Shown here piece by piece: positions 17,621 to 26,440 of a stretch of DNA of 64,000 nt. Numbering within the stretch: the stretch's first letter is position 1; the number at the start of each line of letters is the position of its first letter. Under the pieces are notes generated by a model. It worked only from the letters and a program-made list of their open reading frames with translations, ran no database searches and was not told where the DNA came from. Both the position numbers and the translations under genes were made by a program. Source of the stretch: Flectobacillus major DSM 103. GTDB lineage: Bacteria; Bacteroidota; Bacteroidia; Cytophagales; Spirosomataceae. Where the stretch lies: positions 1-64,000 of the forward strand of contig NZ_ATXY01000005.1 of NCBI RefSeq assembly GCF_000427405.1. The letters run 5' to 3'.

Positions 17621-19363
17621 ATGAAGTATTTACCCTTATTGTTATGCCTACTATCTTTCGGAATAACGGCTCAACGAGTTCGTCAGCCCGAAAACCAACA
17701 CGCTCAGCATAATAATACACAGCACGAAGTACACGATGGTGAAAGCCATGATAGCCATAGTCACCTCGAACATATTTTAGATTATCGAAAAGAAACCGTT
17801 TATGTTCCTAACCTACCTCCTGCCCAAATTTTGCAGGGGATTGGTCAGGTAGATTTCAAAATCACAACCAAATCTCCCAAAACACAAACTTTCTTCAATC
17901 AAGGAATTGCCTTATTACATTGCTTTTGGGACTTTGAAGCCTATCGGGCTTTCAAAGAAGCCATTCGTTATGACTCTACCGCTATTATGCCTTATTATGG
18001 CCTATACAGTGCGATTGGTGCAATTGAGGGCGATGAGTTTAAATACGACCAAAAATTAGCGGTTCAAAAGCTTAAACAACTTAAAGCTAAAGCCTCAGAA
18101 CGAGAAAAAATTTATGCCGAAGCTATTTTGGCTCGCGACTCGGAAGCCGACGGGGGGAAAGCAGCGTATCAGAAAAAATTAGAAATCATTATCGATAAAT
18201 ATCCCGACGACCTCGATACAAAGCTATTTTTGGCACTTAGCAAAATGGGAGGATATGATTCAAAAATGGTGCCTCGTGAAGGACAACTCTATGCCGAATA
18301 TTTACTAAAAGATATTCTCAGAACAAATCCTGATAACGCTGCTGCACACCATTATTGGATTCATCTAAAAGAGAATTGTTGCCCAGAACAAGCCTTAGAA
18401 AGTTCAGAAAAACTGCCCAAATTGGCTAATAACTCTGGCCACATGGTACACATGCCTGGGCACGTGTATTATAAATTGGGCAACTACAAAAAGGCTTTTG
18501 ATGCCTTTGTAGCAGCTGTAAAGGTAGATTCTATTTACATGAAGCAATTCAACATGCCCGAAGTGGATACATGGAATTATATTCACAATATCAATTACTT
18601 ACTTTCTAATTGTGCTGAAGATGGTCGTTATTCAACAGCTTTATATTATGCCGAAAAGCTAAAAAATATGCCTGCTACCAAGGAAAGAAAACGCAAATAT
18701 GAAGGGCGTTTTTTCTATCAGGGCATTATTGCTCCTGCCAAAATGGAACTCTGCTTTGGTTTCTACAAAAAAGCAGCCGACCGCCTTGGAGCTATTCAGC
18801 TCGATAAAGACAGCCTTTTTACCCAAAAAGCCATTGCCTACAAAGACGGCCTTTATTACTTTGCCTTGGGAATGGATGCCGTAAAAAACAACAGAATAGA
18901 AGAAGCCAAACATTTTGTAGATGCTCTCGACGCTTCTTTATGGCGGAATGGTAATCAAAATAATCCTAGTGAGGCTATCTCGACACGCCGTTTAGCCGAT
19001 TTGAATGTGGCTTCTTTAGAATTACAAGGGGTTATCAAAAGTGCCGAAAATAAACATAAAGAGGCTATTGCTTTATTGGAAAAAGCCCAACAAAAAGAGG
19101 AAGATTTGGGCTATAGCGAACCTCCAACATACGCCCGTCCGGTATTGATTAGTTTGGCTGAAGCTCAACTAAAAGCTGGAAATTATACCAAAGCTATAAC
19201 GGCTTATCAGGAGCTATTGAAGCGTCATCCCAATACGGCCAATGCCTATTGGGGTTTATACAAAGTTTACAAACAAAAAGGCGATACCGCTAAGGCTCAA
19301 GAAAACGCCCAAAAATTAGCAGAAGTAGCACAATTTGCCGATAAATTTTTGTTTCCATTATAA
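17621..19363 (+). CDS. Secreted tetratricopeptide-repeat protein with His-rich N-terminus
   Basis: The 580-residue product starts with a signal peptide (1-18, GITAQ). Residues 24-50 are strikingly His-rich (for example HDSHSHLEH), a likely metal-binding or flexible segment. The body is made of TPR-like helices: FFNQGIALLHCFWDFEAYRA near 88-107 is typical of a family where the first repeat reads 'N/D-x-G-L-x-LL-x-x-F'. Later repeats include YYKLGNYKKAFDAFVAAV and AQLKAGNYTKAITAYQELL. A CC pair occurs in LKENCCPEQAL. TPR proteins scaffold protein complexes; partners are unknown. It lies 60 bases after susD2 and before DUF1684 by 87, so it may be in the same operon after partial read-through. 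Function not assignable. Confidence 0.8.
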   Translation: MKYLPLLLCLLSFGITAQRVRQPENQHAQHNNTQHEVHDGESHDSHSHLEHILDYRKETVYVPNLPPAQILQGIGQVDFKITTKSPKTQTFFNQGIALLHCFWDFEAYRAFKEAIRYDSTAIMPYYGLYSAIGAIEGDEFKYDQKLAVQKLKQLKAKASEREKIYAEAILARDSEADGGKAAYQKKLEIIIDKYPDDLDTKLFLALSKMGGYDSKMVPREGQLYAEYLLKDILRTNPDNAAAHHYWIHLKENCCPEQALESSEKLPKLANNSGHMVHMPGHVYYKLGNYKKAFDAFVAAVKVDSIYMKQFNMPEVDTWNYIHNINYLLSNCAEDGRYSTALYYAEKLKNMPATKERKRKYEGRFFYQGIIAPAKMELCFGFYKKAADRLGAIQLDKDSLFTQKAIAYKDGLYYFALGMDAVKNNRIEEAKHFVDALDASLWRNGNQNNPSEAISTRRLADLNVASLELQGVIKSAENKHKEAIALLEKAQQKEEDLGYSEPPTYARPVLISLAEAQLKAGNYTKAITAYQELLKRHPNTANAYWGLYKVYKQKGDTAKAQENAQKLAEVAQFADKFLFPL

Positions 19364-19449
19364 AACACAGTGTATCAGCTATATACCTCTTAGCACTTTT
19401 ATTTTTCTAATTTGATATTTTTCACATTTACACAAAACCTTTATATCAC

Positions 19450-20331
19450 ATGAAAAAATACGCAACATACATCGGAATACTTTTGCTAGCAGGGGTGATT
19501 TCGTCGTTTGAACTCGACCCCCAATATGAATCTGAGATAAAATCTTGGCACCAAAAACGTGTTGATGAACTCAAAAAAGAAGAAGGCTGGCTCAATTTAG
19601 CAGGGCTATTTTGGCTTAATGAAGGCGATAATACAATTGGTGGAAACGAAAAAAATACAATTGTTTTTCCAGCCGAGCATAGCGATGCTTCACTAGGAAA
19701 AGTTATTCTAAAAAATGGAAAGGTTTCTTTTGAAGCCGCCAAAAATTCGGCTGTATACAACGGAGACGAATTAATAACCAAAGCCGAGCTATTTCCTTAT
19801 ACAGGCAAGCCTACTGTGCTAAAACATCAATCGCTCAGGTGGTTTATTATTCAACGTGGCGACAAATACGCCATTCGTTTACGTGATTTGGAAGGCCCCT
19901 TTGTCAAAGCTTTCAAAGGCATCGAAACCTTTCCTATTAGTCAAGACTGGCGAATTAAAGCCAAGTTTATTCCTACTGTCGGTAAAAAATTAACCATTCT
20001 CGACATTACAGGCCGCTCATATCAACAAGACTCGCCAGGAAAATTAGTTTTTAATATCGACGGCAAAGAATATAGCCTCGAAGCTGTTGGCACAAAAGAA
20101 AGACTACATTTTGTATTCGGCGATTTAACCAATAAACACGAAAGCTATGGCGGTGGCAGGTTTTTGGATGTACCAGGTCCAGATGCCGAAGGTATTACTT
20201 ATATAGATTTCAACAAATCGTACAATCCGCCTTGTGCATTTACGCCTTATGCTACTTGCCCTTTGCCTACCAAGGAAAACAAATTGGCTGTAGCCATTAC
20301 TGCAGGTGAAAAACGCTATGGCGACCATTGA
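19450..20331 (+). CDS. DUF1684 domain protein
   Basis: This 293-residue protein has a short N-terminal hydrophobic segment (about 5-18) that could be a signal or an anchor. The DUF1684 pattern is clear: SWHQKRVDELKKEEGWLNLA followed by GLFWLNEGDNTIGG at the N-terminus, and at the C-terminus YGGGRFLDVP followed by the highly conserved stretch YNPPCAFTPYATCPLPTKEN and LAVAITAGEK. The paired cysteines in CAFTPYATC are typical of the family. The biochemical function is not established. It lies after the TPR gene and is followed by a strong 15-bp hairpin (20352-20389). Confidence 0.85.
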   Translation: MKKYATYIGILLLAGVISSFELDPQYESEIKSWHQKRVDELKKEEGWLNLAGLFWLNEGDNTIGGNEKNTIVFPAEHSDASLGKVILKNGKVSFEAAKNSAVYNGDELITKAELFPYTGKPTVLKHQSLRWFIIQRGDKYAIRLRDLEGPFVKAFKGIETFPISQDWRIKAKFIPTVGKKLTILDITGRSYQQDSPGKLVFNIDGKEYSLEAVGTKERLHFVFGDLTNKHESYGGGRFLDVPGPDAEGITYIDFNKSYNPPCAFTPYATCPLPTKENKLAVAITAGEKRYGDH

Positions 20332-20351
20332 TTTTTAACCAAAGCTTAGCT

Positions 20352-20389
20352 CTAAATCATGTCTATACTGTAAAATAGACATGATTTAG
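20352..20389. repeat. Perfect 15-bp hairpin between DUF1684 and M19-like genes
   Basis: CTAAATCATGTCTAT (20352-20366) and its exact complement (20375-20389) flank an eight-base loop. It sits 20 bases after the DUF1684 stop and 23 before the next ATG. No T tract follows, so it may be a 3' end structure, an operator or a translational block on the next gene. Confidence 0.6.
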
Positions 20390-20412
20390 GCATATATTAA
20401 CCTTCGATTCGT

Positions 20413-21621
20413 ATGGCTAATGCTCTTTTTGAAATAAAGTCTTCAGGACTTGACTATAAAACCCTACACAATGTAGTCATTACGTTTGACGCTCATGCAG
20501 ATGTTCGGGATAATTTTAATACCCAAGAGAATAATCCCAATCTGGACACAGCCGACCAAGTGGATTTGCCCAAACTCGAAAAGGGAAATCTTGATATTAT
20601 CAATCTTACGCTTTATGCCAGAACCTTACCGCCAACCAAAGACAACTTTGCAGAAGCCGAAAGGATTGTTGACCAAAAACTAAAAGCGATTAAAAAATGG
20701 GTAAAAGACAATCCAGAAAAGCTGGAATTTGTCTATAATTCTCCTGATTTTGAAAGAGCTGGCTTTAGCAAACGTCATGGTATTCTTTTGAGTTTTCAAA
20801 ATGCTTACTGGTTCAACGACCTGAAAGTGATTGATAAATTATACCAAGAAGGCGTAAGGATTTTTGCCTTTAACCATGTCGGAAACAATGCTTTTGCAGG
20901 TTCTTCTCGTCCTGTTCCTGCACATGGCGACAACCCCAACGAAGAACTTGGACTTACGCCACTTGGTTATGAAGCCGTAAAAAAACTCAATGATTTAGGG
21001 GTGATTATTGATGTTTCGCAATCTTCCAAGAAAGCAACTTTGCAAATCATAGAAGCCAGCCGCCACCCTGTGATTGCCTCCAATTCTGCCGTAAAAGGCA
21101 AAGTAAACAATAGCCGAAACCTGAGCGATGAAGAACTAAAAGCCATTGCCAATAAGGGCGGAATTGTACACATTGTGGCTTTTGCTGCTTATTTGAATAA
21201 TAATCCTCAACAAAAAGAAGATTCGTATCAGCAAGTATATAAACCTTTTGGACTAAAACCAGAAGACGGCAATCCAATTGATAAACTCAGCAAAGAGGAT
21301 TACCAGAAATTTAATGAAGCGTACCAAAAATTCTCGAAAAGTGCATGGAAATACGCCAGCCTCGACGATTATCTGGACGCAGTGGATTATGCTGTAAAAC
21401 TCATAGGCATCGACCACGTTGGGCTAAGTTCCGACTTTAATCATGGTGGTGGAGTAGCAGGATATTCAAATGTAGGAGAAGCTGAAAACATTACCAGAGC
21501 ATTGCTGAAACGTGGTTATTCAGAAGCTGACATCCGAAAACTATGGGGCAGAAATTTCTATTTCTTGCTGGATAAAGTAGAAAGAGATTCAAAAAATAGT
21601 CCTTGGGGAGTATCAAAATAA
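20413..21621 (+). CDS. Peptidase M19 (membrane dipeptidase)-like protein with altered metal site
   Basis: The 402-residue protein follows the M19 dipeptidase pattern: FDAHADVRDNF (HxD, H28 and D30), GVRIFAFNHVGNNAFAGSSR, GVIIDVSQSSKKA, SRNLSDEELKAIA and IGIDHVGLSSDFN. Intact M19 enzymes hold two zinc ions with HxD, a bridging Glu and two His. Here the Glu position is Gln129 (LSFQNA), the first later His is Gln203 (DVSQSS) and the second is Asn224 (ASNSAV). Gln at the first His position occurs in some M19 subfamilies as I recall, but all three changes together suggest lost or altered catalysis. No signal peptide is present although relatives usually have one; the sequence begins close to where a mature form would begin. 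It ends 14 bases before the dioxygenase-like gene, so the two are likely co-expressed. Confidence 0.82.
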   Translation: MANALFEIKSSGLDYKTLHNVVITFDAHADVRDNFNTQENNPNLDTADQVDLPKLEKGNLDIINLTLYARTLPPTKDNFAEAERIVDQKLKAIKKWVKDNPEKLEFVYNSPDFERAGFSKRHGILLSFQNAYWFNDLKVIDKLYQEGVRIFAFNHVGNNAFAGSSRPVPAHGDNPNEELGLTPLGYEAVKKLNDLGVIIDVSQSSKKATLQIIEASRHPVIASNSAVKGKVNNSRNLSDEELKAIANKGGIVHIVAFAAYLNNNPQQKEDSYQQVYKPFGLKPEDGNPIDKLSKEDYQKFNEAYQKFSKSAWKYASLDDYLDAVDYAVKLIGIDHVGLSSDFNHGGGVAGYSNVGEAENITRALLKRGYSEADIRKLWGRNFYFLLDKVERDSKNSPWGVSK

Positions 21622-21635
21622 AAATCCAATGTGTT

Positions 21636-22505
21636 ATGAAAAGAAGTGATTTTCTCAAAACCCTTTCGCTTTTGCCATTTGCAGGCTATGCCGCAGAGGC
21701 AAGTGTATTGAAAAAATTGAATAATGCTCCATCATCCGACCGCACGCCTTTGCTATTTCTGGGTCATGGTAGCCCAATGAATGGCATCAACGACAATGTT
21801 TACAGCAATGCTTGGAAAGAATTAGGACAACAATTAGAAGCACCCAAAGCGATTATTTGTGTGTCGGCTCACTGGCTTACCAAAGGAACTTTTGTAACAG
21901 CATTGGAAGAACAAAGAACGATTCATTCTTTCAGTAATTTTCCAAAAGAGCTTTTCGATGTACAGTATAATCCTAAAGGCAATGTACCATTAGCCAAAGA
22001 AACCCGTGATTTAATAAAAACTACGCAGGTAGGGTTGAGCCACGATTGGGGTTTAGACCACGGAGCTTGGACGGTCATCAGACGTTTGTATCCAGAAGCC
22101 AATATTCCTGTAATTCAGTTGAGTGTCGATTATTCAAAATCCGCAGAACACCATTATAATTTAGGGAAACAGCTTTCGGCTCTTAGAAAAAAAGGCGTAT
22201 TGATTTTGAGCAGTGGCAACATTATTCACAACCTATACACCACCACAGCCAATGGAAAACCGTATGATTGGGCCTTGGAAGCAAAGGAAAAATTCAACCA
22301 ATTTATCGTTGATAAGAATCATAAACCCTTGTTGAAATATCAGTCTTTGGGCGAATATGCCAACAATGCCATTCCAACGCCCGACCATTTTTTCCCTTTA
22401 CTCTATGTTTTAGGATTACAAGAAAAAGATGAAAATGTAAGAATTTTCAACGACGATATATTGTCGGGTAGCCTTTCTATGACTTCGCTTCATATTCAAA
22501 AGTAG
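21636..22505 (+). CDS. LigB/YgiD-type extradiol dioxygenase-like protein
   Basis: This 289-residue protein matches the class III extradiol ring-cleavage dioxygenases related to E. coli YgiD (4,5-DOPA extradiol dioxygenase). Visible active-site features are FLGHGSPMNG (H44), CVSAHWLT (H79), DHGAWT (H142), SGNIIHNL (H198) and PTPDHFFPLL (H251); H44, H79 and H251 are the likely metal ligands. The N-terminus MKRSDFLKTLSLLPFAGYAA resembles a Tat-type leader that has lost one Arg (KRSDFLK in place of RRDFLK), common for this family in Bacteroidota, so export is possible. Start is ATG 21636; an upstream in-frame start overlaps the preceding stop codon. It would act on catechol-like substrates; the physiological one is unknown. 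Confidence 0.88.
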   Translation: MKRSDFLKTLSLLPFAGYAAEASVLKKLNNAPSSDRTPLLFLGHGSPMNGINDNVYSNAWKELGQQLEAPKAIICVSAHWLTKGTFVTALEEQRTIHSFSNFPKELFDVQYNPKGNVPLAKETRDLIKTTQVGLSHDWGLDHGAWTVIRRLYPEANIPVIQLSVDYSKSAEHHYNLGKQLSALRKKGVLILSSGNIIHNLYTTTANGKPYDWALEAKEKFNQFIVDKNHKPLLKYQSLGEYANNAIPTPDHFFPLLYVLGLQEKDENVRIFNDDILSGSLSMTSLHIQK

Positions 22506-22527
22506 CTGTAAGGCTAGCATTTTTGAT

Positions 22528-22648
22528 GTAGGGGCAACTCTTGCGGTTGTCATTCCAAACATAACAAACCCATATCATTGCCATTCCGAACACAATAAAC
22601 TCATACCATTGCTATTCTGAATATGGCAACTGCAAGAGTTGCCCCTAC
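22528..22648. repeat. REP-like inverted-repeat element, copy 1
   Basis: A 26-base arm starting GTAGGGGCAACTCTTGCGG at 22528 pairs with its near-complement ending GAGTTGCCCCTAC at 22648, two mismatches, with internal short repeats of the type CATATCATTGCCATTC. The flanking sequence ATCAATTTTATATTTAA follows both this and copy 2, so the two are a tandem duplication with flank. Similar elements lie at 31107-31165 and 46730-46876. All are intergenic. Confidence 0.8.
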
Positions 22649-22760
22649 ATCAATTTTATATTTAAGACAATTTTAAACCTGCATACACTACCAATTCCGA
22701 ATTTTAGAATATTTTTGAATCCTATTTCATAACAAGGAGTTCGCACAATTAACATTTTTT

Positions 22761-22850
22761 GTAGGGGCAACCCTTGCGGTTGCTATTTTGAATACAACAA
22801 ACCCATATCATTGCCATTCTGAATACGGCAACTGCAAGAGTTGCCACTAC
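22761..22850. repeat. REP-like inverted-repeat element, copy 2
   Basis: Begins GTAGGGGCAACCCTTGCGG at 22761 and ends GAGTTGCCACTAC at 22850, followed by the same ATCAATTTTATATTTAA flank as copy 1. It is about 30 bases shorter than copy 1, having lost one internal repeat unit. The segment 22651-22760 between the copies and 22868-23000 after them show no gene. Confidence 0.8.
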
Positions 22851-23006
22851 ATCAATTTTATATTTAAAGGAATGATTATAAATATATAAATTCTAGTTTT
22901 GGAGGAAATTGCATTTCAATAACTTCCAAAAGAAACATTTAACCCATAACTCTGTCATCAAATAGCAAGCAGTAATTAACAGCCACAAACATATTTAATC
23001 TATAGA

Positions 23007-23040
23007 TTTGATATATTTATAAATTTATCAATTATATTTG
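23007..23040 (+). promoter_or_regulatory. Promoter of the susC3 operon
   Basis: TTTG (23007-23010), a 22-base spacer and TATATTTG (23033-23040) match the Bacteroidota promoter pattern. The predicted start near 23046 gives a leader of about 190 bases that includes the conserved element at 23098-23236. Confidence 0.6.
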
Positions 23041-23097
23041 TCCCATCAAAACTTTACGAATAAACAGCGGCTGATAAGTAATGTTGATTCGTAGAAC

Positions 23098-23236
23098 CTT
23101 ATTAAACGACAAAAGCCAATTTGGCTGCAACCAAATTGGCAAAAGTCTAAATAAAAACGTTCATCGCTAAATGACTCCGGCAGGTAAAGTTTTACCTGTC
23201 CAGATTTCCTATTTTACATTAAACCATTACAAAGTA
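23098..23236 (+). promoter_or_regulatory. Conserved structured RNA leader of susC3
   Basis: Second copy of the element at 4892-5034. CTTATT then AAACGA and an A-rich run lead into hairpin I (GCCAATTTGG 23115-23124 with 23131-23140, perfect 10 bp, loop CTGCAA). The kept block GTTCATCGCTAAATGACT (23159-23176) follows, then hairpin II (GG 23179-23180, CAGGTAAA, loop GT, TTTACCTG, bulged T, CC to 23201) and AACCATTACAAAGTA at 23222-23236 directly before ATG. Hairpin II is 8 bp here against 6 bp plus 3 in copy 1, with entirely different bases but the same GG...bulge...CC frame: this is covariation. A misleading in-frame ATG at 23171 lies inside the kept block. Confidence 0.65.
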
Positions 23237-26200
23237 ATGAAAAAAAACAACTACCTGTTTATTTGGATATGTATTTTGTTATTCCCGCTGGCTCTTTACG
23301 CCCAAAGTACACAACCAACCATCAATGCCAAACTGAATGGTAGAATACTCGACCAACGAACCAAAGATCCTCTTATAGGTGCATCGGTTCAGATAAAGGG
23401 AACTACCAATGGCTCAACAACTAATCAAGAAGGGGCTTTTTATATTCAAACGGGTCAGAGATTTCCTTTTATTCTGGTGGTAAGTTCTATTGGGTTTAAG
23501 CCCAAAGAAATAACCGTAGAGTCTAGTCCTATTGTAATTGACCTTGAAGAAGATACCAAACAATTATCAGAAATAGTGGTAACTGGCTATGGTAGCGAAA
23601 GCAAAAAAGCCTTTACGGGTTCGGCCGTAAAAGTTTCGGCCTCGCAATTAGAAAATCGTCCAGCACAGAGTTTGGACCAACTATTGGGCGGACAAGCCGC
23701 TGGTGTAAATATTGTTCAGCCAAGTGGGGCATTGAACAACACGCCTGTTTTCCGAATTCGAGGAATCAACTCTATCACTTCGTCGGTATATCCACTTATT
23801 ATTGTAGACGGCATTACAGTATTTACGGGTTCGGCGGGGGGCTCGGTCGGAAACAACCCCCTTTCTGACATCAACCCTAGTGATATAGAATCAATAGATG
23901 TACTAAAAGATGCCTCAGCAGCAGCCATTTATGGTTCAAGAGCCGCCAATGGTGTTGTGGTAATTACAACGAAAAAAGGTAAAAAGGGCAAAACAAAAGT
24001 AAATTATGATACTTGGGTAAGCTGGAGCAAACCGTTCAATTTGCCTGAAATATTGAGTGCTCAAGATTATGTAGCTATCAAAAACGAAGCCCGTGCCAAT
24101 GCTGGTTTATCACAAGGTTTTGTTTTAGGAAAAAATGCCGACGGTTCAAATATAGAAACCAATTGGTACGATGTGGCTTATCAAACTGGTGTTTCTCAAA
24201 ACCACACTTTGAATATTTCGGGAGCAAATGATGCTACAAATTATTACGTCTCGGTCAACTATTCAAAACAAAATGGTATTCTAAAAACCAATACCTTCGA
24301 CCGTAAAACCGCTCGTTTAAATATTGAACATAAGCTTCACCGTTCTATTTCAATCGGAACAAACTTCTCGTTTAGTAACTCTCTCAACGCAGGGCCTAAC
24401 TCAGGAGCTATTGGGCCCAACTCGGTTGGTGCGTCGTCGGGGAATAGTGTCAATACCCAATACATTGGTTTACAACCTTTGGCTCGTATGACCTACATTT
24501 TACCTCCTAACGTACCTGTATACAATACCGATGGCACATACAATATCAACCTTGCCAATGGCAATATTGGCTATGGCCCCAACAGTTCGGCCTTAGGGGT
24601 TTTTAATGCGTATAACTTACAAACGGTATTAGACCTTGACAAAAATACCTCAGAAAATAATACTTTATTGAGTAGTGTTTTTGGAGAAATTGAACTTATA
24701 AAAGGATTAAAGTTCAAAACCGTATATGGTATCAACAACTTTATTGTTGAAAATAAGGAATTTAGAAATTTACAAAGTGGTGACGGCTTTGCAACTAAAG
24801 GAACAGCTACTAACTCTAATACTACATATTTCCGTTCAAGCTGGACAAATACGCTTACTTTTAATACAACTTTTTCGGATGTACATAACTTAAAAGTATT
24901 GTTAGGACACGAAGAAATCTATCGGAAAGTAGATGGCTGGGGAGCAAGCCGCACGGGGTTATCCGACCCATTCTTTACCAGTTATCAAGGAGGTTTTACC
25001 AATATTACACCTTCTTCTACTGTTCAGTCTGAAAACGGCTTACTTTCATTTTTCAGTAGCGTTAGCTATGATTTTAACCGCAAATATTTAGTAAGCTTTA
25101 ATTTCCGTCGTGATGGACTTTCTGCTTTAGCCGCAGGAAACAAATGGGGTAATTTTGGCGGTGGCTCGGCAGGTTGGAATATTTCGGAAGAATCATTTTT
25201 CCAACAATCTTCTTTATATAAATACATCAACGCTCTCAAAATCAAGGCAAGTTATGGTGTTGTAGGTAATAGCAGCTTGAGCGACTACGCTGCACTATCA
25301 CAATATAGCTCAAGTACTTATGCTGGTGTTCCTACGCTATATTTTGGTCAGGCAGGCAACGCTGCTTTGCGTTGGGAATCGAGCAAGAAAACAGATATCG
25401 GCCTCAGTGTTGGAATACTCAACAACCGCTTTACCCTTGAAGCCGATTATTATAAAAACACCATTGACGACTTGATTTTGTCGGCACCACAATCGCTTTC
25501 ACAGGGTATTCCAGGCAATTCCATTGCAGCAAACGTTGGCTCGTTGTACAACGAAGGTATCGAATTGGGCTTAACTGCCAATATTATCAATACCCAAAAG
25601 TTTCAATGGAATGCTAATTTCAACATCGCAACCCTCAAAAACCGTGTAACATCACTGGGTACTGGAGGCGATATTTACCCTACTGTATTAAGTACTTTTG
25701 GTATTCAGAACATTACACGTGAAGGGTATTCTGTGGGTTCTATTTTTGCTGTGCCTACATTAGGCATCAATCCTGCCAACGGGAATAGAATTTATCTCAA
25801 CGCCAACAACCAGCAAGTACAATATGATGCCCTGAAAAGAACCTTTACAACACTCGATGGAGCTACAGCACCAGCTATCGACAACTATCGTGATGGACGT
25901 ATCCAGGGGCCGTCGTTACCTACTTACTATGGTGGTTTGAACAATAACTTTACTTATGGCAATTTTGACCTTGCTATTGGGTTTATCTTCTCGGGTGGCA
26001 ACAAATTGTACAACGGTACAAAAGGTACACTTTCTGACCAACGCTATTTCAACAACGGTACATTTATCAAAGACCGCTGGACAACCCCAGGACAAATTAC
26101 AGATGTACCAAAACTTGTTTGGGGCGATAGCTTTAGTGGTGGCTTTTCTTCAACCAATACCGCTTTTGTGGAAGATGGCTCTTTTATTAAGCTAAAAAAC

Positions 26201-26422
26201 ATTGCTTTGAGCTACAATATTCCCATTAAAAAAGGTGGATTATCACAATATATTTCGTCGGCCAAAATTTATGCACAAGCCTCTAATATCCTGACATTCA
26301 CCAAGTATACAGGTGCCGACCCAGAGATTTCAATCAACGGTAACTCTGTCAATTCGGGGAAAGACCAAAACGTACCAGCCAATGCTTCGGTATTTACTTT
26401 GGGCTTAAATGTGGGGTTCTAA
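23237..26422 (+). CDS. SusC/RagA TonB-linked outer membrane transporter 3
   Basis: This 1061-residue transporter has a signal peptide (1-23, ALYAQ), a carboxypeptidase-regulatory-like domain (NGRILDQRTKDPLIGASVQI), a plug ([40 protein letters not shown]) and a barrel ending GLNVGF. The front module and RNA leader match SusC1, whereas plug and barrel match SusC2, so the gene appears mosaic. I start at ATG 23237, which fits the signal peptide and the conserved AACCATTACAAAGTA context also seen before susC1; an in-frame ATG at 23171 lies in the leader and would add 22 residues ahead of the signal peptide. It pairs with susD3 18 bases downstream and is followed by an amidohydrolase and DoxX-like paralog C. 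Confidence 0.94.
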   Translation: MKKNNYLFIWICILLFPLALYAQSTQPTINAKLNGRILDQRTKDPLIGASVQIKGTTNGSTTNQEGAFYIQTGQRFPFILVVSSIGFKPKEITVESSPIVIDLEEDTKQLSEIVVTGYGSESKKAFTGSAVKVSASQLENRPAQSLDQLLGGQAAGVNIVQPSGALNNTPVFRIRGINSITSSVYPLIIVDGITVFTGSAGGSVGNNPLSDINPSDIESIDVLKDASAAAIYGSRAANGVVVITTKKGKKGKTKVNYDTWVSWSKPFNLPEILSAQDYVAIKNEARANAGLSQGFVLGKNADGSNIETNWYDVAYQTGVSQNHTLNISGANDATNYYVSVNYSKQNGILKTNTFDRKTARLNIEHKLHRSISIGTNFSFSNSLNAGPNSGAIGPNSVGASSGNSVNTQYIGLQPLARMTYILPPNVPVYNTDGTYNINLANGNIGYGPNSSALGVFNAYNLQTVLDLDKNTSENNTLLSSVFGEIELIKGLKFKTVYGINNFIVENKEFRNLQSGDGFATKGTATNSNTTYFRSSWTNTLTFNTTFSDVHNLKVLLGHEEIYRKVDGWGASRTGLSDPFFTSYQGGFTNITPSSTVQSENGLLSFFSSVSYDFNRKYLVSFNFRRDGLSALAAGNKWGNFGGGSAGWNISEESFFQQSSLYKYINALKIKASYGVVGNSSLSDYAALSQYSSSTYAGVPTLYFGQAGNAALRWESSKKTDIGLSVGILNNRFTLEADYYKNTIDDLILSAPQSLSQGIPGNSIAANVGSLYNEGIELGLTANIINTQKFQWNANFNIATLKNRVTSLGTGGDIYPTVLSTFGIQNITREGYSVGSIFAVPTLGINPANGNRIYLNANNQQVQYDALKRTFTTLDGATAPAIDNYRDGRIQGPSLPTYYGGLNNNFTYGNFDLAIGFIFSGGNKLYNGTKGTLSDQRYFNNGTFIKDRWTTPGQITDVPKLVWGDSFSGGFSSTNTAFVEDGSFIKLKNIALSYNIPIKKGGLSQYISSAKIYAQASNILTFTKYTGADPEISINGNSVNSGKDQNVPANASVFTLGLNVGF

Positions 26423-26440
26423 AAAAATAATCAGCTAAAA

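Noticed and set aside
22528-22850. Possible CRISPR array from repeated GGCAAC/CATATCATTGCC units
   Set aside because: Units are irregular in length and sequence, form inverted repeats and recur as single copies elsewhere; there are no cas genes.
23171-23236. Upstream ATG that would extend SusC3 by 22 residues
   Set aside because: It falls inside the conserved RNA block and hairpin II, and would put extra residues ahead of a normal signal peptide. ATG 23237 has the same context as the susC1 start.
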